Source of the DNA: Paenibacillus sp. FSL R7-0204
GTDB taxonomy: Bacteria > Bacillota > Bacilli > Paenibacillales > Paenibacillaceae
Length of the DNA stretch: 64,000 bases
Direction: 5' to 3'
Assembly: GCF_038002225.1 (NCBI RefSeq)
Contig: NZ_JBBOCA010000001.1
Location: 3,038,001-3,102,000 of the forward strand
Every line of letters starts with the position of its first letter. The first letter of the stretch is position 1. The translations under genes were made by a program, and so were the position numbers. Below are positions 58,227 to 64,000 of the stretch, one piece after another. Under the pieces are notes generated by a model, which ran no database searches, had not been told where the DNA came from, and saw nothing but the letters and a program-made list of their open reading frames with translations.

Positions 58227-59393
58227 ATGAAAACATGGAAAAAGACAGTATTCTTGATCGTTACCTTCGGACTTATCTTTCTGCTCCCGTTACTCGGAAG
58301 TCTGGCGAAATGGAAAGGGATGCCGCCCGGTTATGGGGATTTCCCTGCTCAGAAGGTCGAAGCTGACCCCGGGTTCAGCCTGCTGTATTTCTCACTCGCC
58401 TGTGTTGTGGCTCTGATCATCACACTGGTCCTGGTATTCCCCCGCTGGTTCGGCTTCAAGAAGACGGAAGAGGCACCCCGGAAGGCGGGGGCGGCCACCC
58501 CTTTCCCTATCTGGTTCTGGTGGAGCCTGCCGGTGCTTGCGCTTAGCTGGTTCCTGATGTGGGCCCGGGTGAAGCTCTTTATCTCACTGGAGCATTACAC
58601 ATTTGTTCCCCTCTGGTGGTCCTTTATTCTGATTCTGGACGGGCTGGTCTACCGGAGAAATCGCGGAGCCTCAATCATCTCGCGCAAGCCCCATGTAATG
58701 CAGCTGCTCGCGGTAGTGTCCTGCTTCAGCTGGTTTGCTTTTGAATACCTGAATTTCTTCGTGCTGGAGAATTGGTATTACCCTAATAATGAAGTATTCT
58801 CTAACTTCGGCAATGTGTTCTGGTTCTCTTTATCCTACACCACCGTTCTTCCGGCCATCTTCGAATGGTACTTACTCCTCAAGACCTTCCGTCTGTTCCG
58901 CAACCGTTATAGTCATGGGCCTAAGCTGAACGTATCACGCATGTGGCTGATCATCTACTATATTCTCGGGCTGATCCTGGCCTTCGGCATGGGCTATTAT
59001 CCGTACCTGCTGTTCTGGGTGCTGTGGGTTGCGCTGGTTCCGATGCTGTCCGCAGCGATGGCGCTTGCCGGTTACTGGACTCCCTTCACCCCGGTGAAGA
59101 ACGGAGACTGGTCCAAGGTCATTCTGGTGGGACTGGCTACTTTGTTCAACGGCTTCTTCTGGGAGTTCTGGAACTTTGGCAGTGAGTGGTTCCATGACGA
59201 TGCCCCTACCAATCCGAATTACTGGAAATACTCGGTGCCTTATCTGGACAAATTTCATATTTTCTCCGAGATGCCGGTTCTGGGCTATTTCGGTTATCTG
59301 TTCTTTGGGCTGAATTGCTGGATTATCTGGCTGATCGCTGCCTATGTATTTAAATTCGATGCCGATATTGAAGTTACGGGAGAACAAGGCTAA
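58227..59393 (+). CDS. Polytopic membrane protein of unknown function
   Basis: A 388-residue integral membrane protein with about nine or ten hydrophobic helices (for example residues 7-25, 48-70, 93-112, 120-140, 148-172, 190-212, 236-256, 258-285). It is strikingly rich in Trp, Phe and Tyr (WFWWSLPVLALSWFLMW; FVPLWWSFILILDG; FFWEFWNFGSEWF). I do not recognise the family. Its start at ATG 58227 has no clear ribosome site. The giant kinase gene begins 12 bases after its stop, so the two are co-transcribed; the membrane protein may anchor or feed a signal to the kinase. That link is inference. Confidence 0.8.
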   Translation: MKTWKKTVFLIVTFGLIFLLPLLGSLAKWKGMPPGYGDFPAQKVEADPGFSLLYFSLACVVALIITLVLVFPRWFGFKKTEEAPRKAGAATPFPIWFWWSLPVLALSWFLMWARVKLFISLEHYTFVPLWWSFILILDGLVYRRNRGASIISRKPHVMQLLAVVSCFSWFAFEYLNFFVLENWYYPNNEVFSNFGNVFWFSLSYTTVLPAIFEWYLLLKTFRLFRNRYSHGPKLNVSRMWLIIYYILGLILAFGMGYYPYLLFWVLWVALVPMLSAAMALAGYWTPFTPVKNGDWSKVILVGLATLFNGFFWEFWNFGSEWFHDDAPTNPNYWKYSVPYLDKFHIFSEMPVLGYFGYLFFGLNCWIIWLIAAYVFKFDADIEVTGEQG

Positions 59394-59405
59394 AGGTGGA
59401 GTACA

Positions 59406-62400
59406 ATGATTGCTAATGACCATTATCAGGTTCTGGAGACCATTTCAGATAATCCTATAAAAGCCGTATACCGGTGCACTGAGGCTTCCTCTGCAGAAAC
59501 GGTCATTCTCAAGGTGTTAAAATCGGAGTTTGCCGGAACGGAAGCGGTGATGCGCTTCAAGCAGGAATATAAGCTGCTCACTGAGCTTAGCACCAGTACA
59601 GAAGGGGTTATCCGTCCCCTGAGGCTCGAAGAGCAGAACGGCCTGTACGTCATGGTCCTTGAGGATATATTCGGGCGTTCGCTGAAGCAGATTCTGGAGG
59701 AAGAGCAGCCGGGGGAGGAGGCCATGCTGAAGCTGGCGGTCAAGGTTGTGGATATTCTGGGCTCCATTCATGAGCAGAATGTGATTCATAAGGATATCAA
59801 GCCGTCGAATATCATCTGGAACCGGGAGCGGGATATTGTCCAGGTGATTGATTTCGACCTTGCAGTGAAGCTGTCCAAGGAGAGACGGGATTTCCAGAAC
59901 AGCGGCGTGCTGGAGGGCAGTCTGTTGTACATCTCACCAGAACAGACCGGCCGGATGAACCGCAATATTGATTACCGGAGTGACTACTATTCACTGGGTG
60001 TGGTCCTGTATGAGATGATGACCGGCCTTATGCCGTATCCATCGTCCGAGATGCTGGAGCAGATCTATTCCATCATTGCGAAGGAAGCCGTCTCTCCTTA
60101 CAATGCAACCGGAGGCAGGGTCAGCAGGGGCTTGTCGGCGGTCATTATGAAGCTGATGGAGAAGTCGTCGGAGGACCGGTACCGCAGCGCTCACGGCATC
60201 AAGGCCGATCTGAAGAAATGCCTGGCCGGGCAGAAGGATTTCGAGATTGGAACGGAGGATCTGCTGAACACCTTCCGCATTCCGCAAAAGATTGTCGGCA
60301 GACAGCAGGAGCTGTCCTGCCTGGAGGCGGCCTTCCGCAGCAGCATTAATTCGAATTCCCAGCTCATGCTGGTCTCTGGTGATGCAGGTGCAGGTAAGAC
60401 TGCTCTGGTCCATGAGCTGCACCGGACGATCAGCAGGGAGAAGGGGCTCTTCGCGGAAGGGAAGTTCGACCAGTACAATAAGAACATTCCGTACAGTGCG
60501 CTCATCCAGGCCTTCCGCAGGCTGGTCAGCCAGCTCATGGAGAGCCCCGATGAGGAGTATAAGCGTGAGATCACCCGTTCGCTGACCCGGCTGCTTGGCG
60601 GGAATGGCGGTGTGATTACGGGCTTGATCCCTGAGCTTGCCAACTGGATAGGGGCCCAGCCGGAGCCGGAGCTGCTGAGTCCGGCCGAGGAGACGAACCG
60701 GTTCTTCCTGACCTTTGCCAAGTTCGTGCAGGGGGTGACGCATCCGGACCGGCCGCTGGTCCTCTTCCTGGATGATGTCCAGTGGGCGGATTATTCCAGC
60801 CTGCAGCTGGTGGAGAAGCTGGTGCTGGATAATCATCTGCAGCGGATGCTTGTGATCTGCTCCTTCCGGCAGAATGAGATCCATGAAGGTCATCCCTTGT
60901 TCGCCGCGATGGCCAAGATCGGCAAGAACCGTGAGGTTGGACGTATTCAGCTTCAGCCGCTGCAAGAGACAGATGTACAAAGCCTTGTGGCAGATACGCT
61001 ATACAGCAGCATGGAACGCGTTGAAGGAATTACCGGACGGTTATATAAGCGGTCCAAGGGGAATTCCTTTTTCCTGACGGAAATGCTGAAGGATCTTCAC
61101 CGGCGCGGGATTATCTATTTCGATAAACGGAACGGGGAATGGAGCTGGAGTCTGGAGGAGCTGGAGGCGCTGCCGGTCCATGACAGTGTGGTGGATTTGT
61201 TGGTTGGACAGCTGCAGCATCTGCCGGAGGAGGTCCGCCATATCCTGATGCTAAGCTCGGCGGCCGGCAGTGTGTTTGATTACGGGATGCTGACGCTGAT
61301 CGGAGAAGTAGCGCCGGAGGTAATTGCTGCTGCGATTACCCGGGCGGTCCAGGAAGAATATATCGTCCCTGCCGACCATAAGTACGCCATATTCTCGGCT
61401 ACACTTGCCGAATCCGGCCGCGAGGCTGCCCAGATGGGCATCCGGCTGAAATTCGCCCATGACCGGATTCAGCAGGCCTTCTATCAGCTGCTTGATCCTG
61501 AACGGGGGAAGAGGCTTCATCTTAGTATCGGCCGGCTCCTGCTGCGGAATCTGGCAGAGGAGGAAGTGGAGGACAAGCTGGTCGATATCGCCACCCACAT
61601 CAATCAAGGACTGAAGTTAATCACCGATAGCGCTGAGGCGCGTGAGATCGTCGCTCTGAATCTGCGGGCAGCCTATAAGGCCAAAGCAGGATACGGGTAT
61701 GATTCGGCCTTCATGCTGCTGGAAGCGGCAATGGAGTTGCTCCCGGAGCAGATCTGGAGCACAGATCCGGGGCAGGCAGCGGAGATCTACAGGCTGTATG
61801 CGGAATGCAGCTATCTCACTCATCATATCGACCAGGGGGACCAGGCTTGCCGTCTGCTGCTGGAGCAGACTACGGAGCGGATGGCTATTGCGGAAATCTA
61901 TGAGATGCAGACCAATCATTATATGTACCTGGGGATGATGCCCGAGTCGATTGCTTCGGGGAGACGGGGGCTGAAGGCGCTCGGCATCAAGATTCCGGCG
62001 AAGGCAGGGATGGCCGCAGTCCTTAAGGAACTGCTGGTCGTTAAGAACGCGCTGCGCGGGAGAACGCCGGAGTCGATTTTTGCACTGCCGGAGATGCAGG
62101 ACCCGGAGATGAAGCTGGTCATGCGGCTGCTGGTTAACTTTATACCGCCGGCGTTTATCTCGGGGGAGACCTCGCTGTTCGGGCTGGTGGTGCTGAAGAA
62201 GGTGGGGCTGACGCTGAAATACGGCAACTCGCCGGAGTCGGCGCTTGCTTTTATCGGCTATGCTATGCTCTTGTCCGGCTTCGGGGATACCCGGGGGGCC
62301 TTCGCTTATGGACGTCTCGGGATTAGAATTAACGACAAATTCAATGATTTGCAGTGGAAAGGCGCGGCGCATGTTCTGTATACACTGTTCAGTCACGCCT

Positions 62401-64000
62401 GGACCGAGCCCTGGGATACGCTCCAGGACTGGTTCGGTACCTCGATTGAAGCCAGTCTGCGGACAGGGGATCTGCTCTATCTCGCCCATTCTGCCTTCTA
62501 TGTGAATCTCTGGAATCCGTCGATGGATGTCCCGGCGTTGCTTCAGGAAAGTGCCCGTACGATCTCTATGATCGAGAATACGAAATATAAGGAGTCGCTT
62601 GCCACCGCACAGCTGGCCCGCCAGTATTATCTCAGCCTTGCCGGAGAGCTGCCGGAGCGTACCTCATTCAATAATGAAGCCTTTAGTGAAGAGGTTTATC
62701 TGCACGAATTGCAGGAAGCAAGGTATTACTCGGGAATTGCCATCTACTATATTTACAAAATGAAGCTGCTGTTTCTCTACGAAAAGCATGATGAAGCACT
62801 AGAGTACATTGAGCGGGCATATCCGATTATCGGGACGCTGGCCGGATCGGCTTTTATGGAGGAGTTCGTATTGTACACGTTCCTGAATCTGGCTTATGCT
62901 TACAAAAGTTTGGGGGTAGGCGGCAAGCGGAAGGCCAGATCCAAAATGCGCAAGGAGCTCGGCCGGGTACGCAAATGGGCCAGCAATGCACCGGGAACCT
63001 TCCGCCAGCATGAATATCTGATGAGGGCCGAATGGGCCCGGATCTCCGGGAACAACACCCGCGCAGGCTATTATTATGATCTGGCGATTGAGGCCAGCGA
63101 GCAGGGCAGCTTCATCCGCTATAAGGCACTCTGCAACGAGCTGGCGGCCCGGTACTATATGGACAAAGGCTTCAATGAGTTCGCCGCCTATCTGCTCAGG
63201 CAATCCGAATATTATTATTCGGTCTGGGGCGCCAAGGAGAAGATCGCGTTCATCAAGGAGCGTTACCCTGCCCTGGTTCAGAAAATCAACACCAAGGAGT
63301 TCATGCATGGCAGGACGGTGACGGACTATACGGCGAGCATCGATCTCAATTCCATCATTCTGGCTTCGCAGGCCATCTCCAAAGAGATTGAGCTGAACCA
63401 CCTGCTGGAAGCGCTGATGCAGATCGTGATCAAGAATGCCGGGGCGCAGCGGGGCTGCATCCTGATGACCTCTAAGGCCAATCTTCTGGTCGAAGGGGAA
63501 TATAAAGCGGACACAGACCGGATCTCCGTGGCGATTCATGAGCCGCATCAGCTGGACAATCTGCCTGCCGCGATCATCAGAGCGGTGGAGGAGAGCCGGG
63601 AGAGCCTGATCTACAATGATGCGTATTCCGAGACTCCGTTCGTGAATGATCCTTATATTGTAAGGCAGCAGCCGAAATCGATGGTCTGCATGCCGCTGAT
63701 TAACCAGAATAAGACGATTGCCATCATCTATCTGGAGAATAATCTGGTGACCGGCGTATTCACCGAGGAACGGATGAAGATTATCAATCTGCTGTCCAGA
63801 GAGATGGTTTTCTCGCTTGAGAATGCCAGTCTGTATAATGAGCTTGAGCGCTCTGAGGAGAAGTACCGCCAACTGGTCAACAACCTGCAGGACGGGGTGT
63901 TCGTGGTCCAGGATATGCGCTGTGTCTATGTTAATGAGGCTCTGGAGCAGATGCTCGGCTATCAGCCGGGCGAGATGCTGGAGCAGCCCTTCGGGAATTT
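59406..64000 (+). CDS. Giant Ser/Thr protein kinase-AAA ATPase-GAF-PAS sensor, C-terminus beyond window
   Basis: An open frame from ATG 59406 (after GGTGGAG) to the window end, 1531 residues so far. Residues about 1-270 form a Ser/Thr kinase domain: ATP lysine K36 (VILKVLK), catalytic D130 in VIHKDIKPSN, SPEQ and the D-Y-Y-S-L-G segment. The metal-binding DFG is DFD (149-151), and the Gly-rich loop is absent. Residues about 297-620 form an AAA_16/NACHT-like ATPase with Walker A GDAGAGKT (325-332) and Walker B LVLFLDD (451-457). About 650 helical, TPR-like residues follow. A GAF domain (about 1325-1480) and the start of a PAS domain (from about 1490) come last. Homologous proteins usually end in a histidine kinase or GGDEF domain. 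Confidence 0.88.
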   Translation, partial: MIANDHYQVLETISDNPIKAVYRCTEASSAETVILKVLKSEFAGTEAVMRFKQEYKLLTELSTSTEGVIRPLRLEEQNGLYVMVLEDIFGRSLKQILEEEQPGEEAMLKLAVKVVDILGSIHEQNVIHKDIKPSNIIWNRERDIVQVIDFDLAVKLSKERRDFQNSGVLEGSLLYISPEQTGRMNRNIDYRSDYYSLGVVLYEMMTGLMPYPSSEMLEQIYSIIAKEAVSPYNATGGRVSRGLSAVIMKLMEKSSEDRYRSAHGIKADLKKCLAGQKDFEIGTEDLLNTFRIPQKIVGRQQELSCLEAAFRSSINSNSQLMLVSGDAGAGKTALVHELHRTISREKGLFAEGKFDQYNKNIPYSALIQAFRRLVSQLMESPDEEYKREITRSLTRLLGGNGGVITGLIPELANWIGAQPEPELLSPAEETNRFFLTFAKFVQGVTHPDRPLVLFLDDVQWADYSSLQLVEKLVLDNHLQRMLVICSFRQNEIHEGHPLFAAMAKIGKNREVGRIQLQPLQETDVQSLVADTLYSSMERVEGITGRLYKRSKGNSFFLTEMLKDLHRRGIIYFDKRNGEWSWSLEELEALPVHDSVVDLLVGQLQHLPEEVRHILMLSSAAGSVFDYGMLTLIGEVAPEVIAAAITRAVQEEYIVPADHKYAIFSATLAESGREAAQMGIRLKFAHDRIQQAFYQLLDPERGKRLHLSIGRLLLRNLAEEEVEDKLVDIATHINQGLKLITDSAEAREIVALNLRAAYKAKAGYGYDSAFMLLEAAMELLPEQIWSTDPGQAAEIYRLYAECSYLTHHIDQGDQACRLLLEQTTERMAIAEIYEMQTNHYMYLGMMPESIASGRRGLKALGIKIPAKAGMAAVLKELLVVKNALRGRTPESIFALPEMQDPEMKLVMRLLVNFIPPAFISGETSLFGLVVLKKVGLTLKYGNSPESALAFIGYAMLLSGFGDTRGAFAYGRLGIRINDKFNDLQWKGAAHVLYTLFSHAWTEPWDTLQDWFGTSIEASLRTGDLLYLAHSAFYVNLWNPSMDVPALLQESARTISMIENTKYKESLATAQLARQYYLSLAGELPERTSFNNEAFSEEVYLHELQEARYYSGIAIYYIYKMKLLFLYEKHDEALEYIERAYPIIGTLAGSAFMEEFVLYTFLNLAYAYKSLGVGGKRKARSKMRKELGRVRKWASNAPGTFRQHEYLMRAEWARISGNNTRAGYYYDLAIEASEQGSFIRYKALCNELAARYYMDKGFNEFAAYLLRQSEYYYSVWGAKEKIAFIKERYPALVQKINTKEFMHGRTVTDYTASIDLNSIILASQAISKEIELNHLLEALMQIVIKNAGAQRGCILMTSKANLLVEGEYKADTDRISVAIHEPHQLDNLPAAIIRAVEESRESLIYNDAYSETPFVNDPYIVRQQPKSMVCMPLINQNKTIAIIYLENNLVTGVFTEERMKIINLLSREMVFSLENASLYNELERSEEKYRQLVNNLQDGVFVVQDMRCVYVNEALEQMLGYQPGEMLEQPFGN

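Overview
The window reads as chromosomal DNA of a Paenibacillus-like, spore-forming Gram-positive bacterium (Bacillota). The assignment rests on a topoisomerase IV parE/parC pair, a yhbD-bactofilin pair like B. subtilis yhbDEF, a Fur-controlled flavodoxin unit resembling ykuNO, a YesN-type AraC response regulator, strong AGGAGG ribosome sites with frequent TTG/GTG starts, and a GC-rich, mostly co-directional gene layout. No tRNA, rRNA, CRISPR array or prophage was seen.

Layout. 1-3.3 kb: galactose/methyl-galactoside ABC importer (mglB end, mglA, mglC). 3.3-4.6 kb: gene-free stretch with large imperfect palindromes. 4.6-11 kb: WG-repeat protein, secreted CAP protein, membrane-anchored SGNH hydrolase and an ABC exporter. 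11-15.9 kb: parE and parC, separated by another palindrome. 16-22.5 kb: MarR, RluA, an rRNA-type methyltransferase, AraC, VOC protein, Fur-box flavodoxin operon and acetyltransferases. 22.6-29.7 kb: ribosomal protein L25 (Ctc) with a leader hairpin, a TerD-vWA fusion, the yhbD/bactofilin operon, a GyrI-like protein and an orphan YesN-type regulator. 29.8-33.6 kb: MarR/MFS divergon and an AhpD-ECF41 sigma module. 33.7-35.4 kb: UPF0210 and ACT proteins. 35.6-40.9 kb: three-gene phosphorelay (Hpt-REC-GGDEF-REC; REC; hybrid histidine kinase). 40.9-42.6 kb: AT-rich accessory patch with IS66 debris. 42.7-50.9 kb: aldo/keto reductase, lspA, cysJI, an apparently complete IS608-like transposon (tnpA-tnpB) and map. 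51-55.3 kb: operon of a PAS-PP2C phosphatase, anti-sigma kinase, chemoreceptor and STAS protein. 55.4-64 kb: CBS, VOC, TIM-barrel and GNAT genes, then a polytopic membrane protein followed by a giant Ser/Thr kinase-AAA-GAF-PAS sensor that runs off the end.

How it fits together. The window is rich in signalling: a c-di-GMP-linked phosphorelay, a partner-switching unit with a built-in chemoreceptor, an ECF41 sigma factor preceded by a matching promoter, and a multi-domain sensor kinase. The most unusual feature is a family of 150-270 bp intergenic imperfect palindromes (four full copies and one deletion derivative, all before 13.4 kb). They share a core whose helices show paired compensatory changes, while the outer arms differ between copies yet remain self-complementary.
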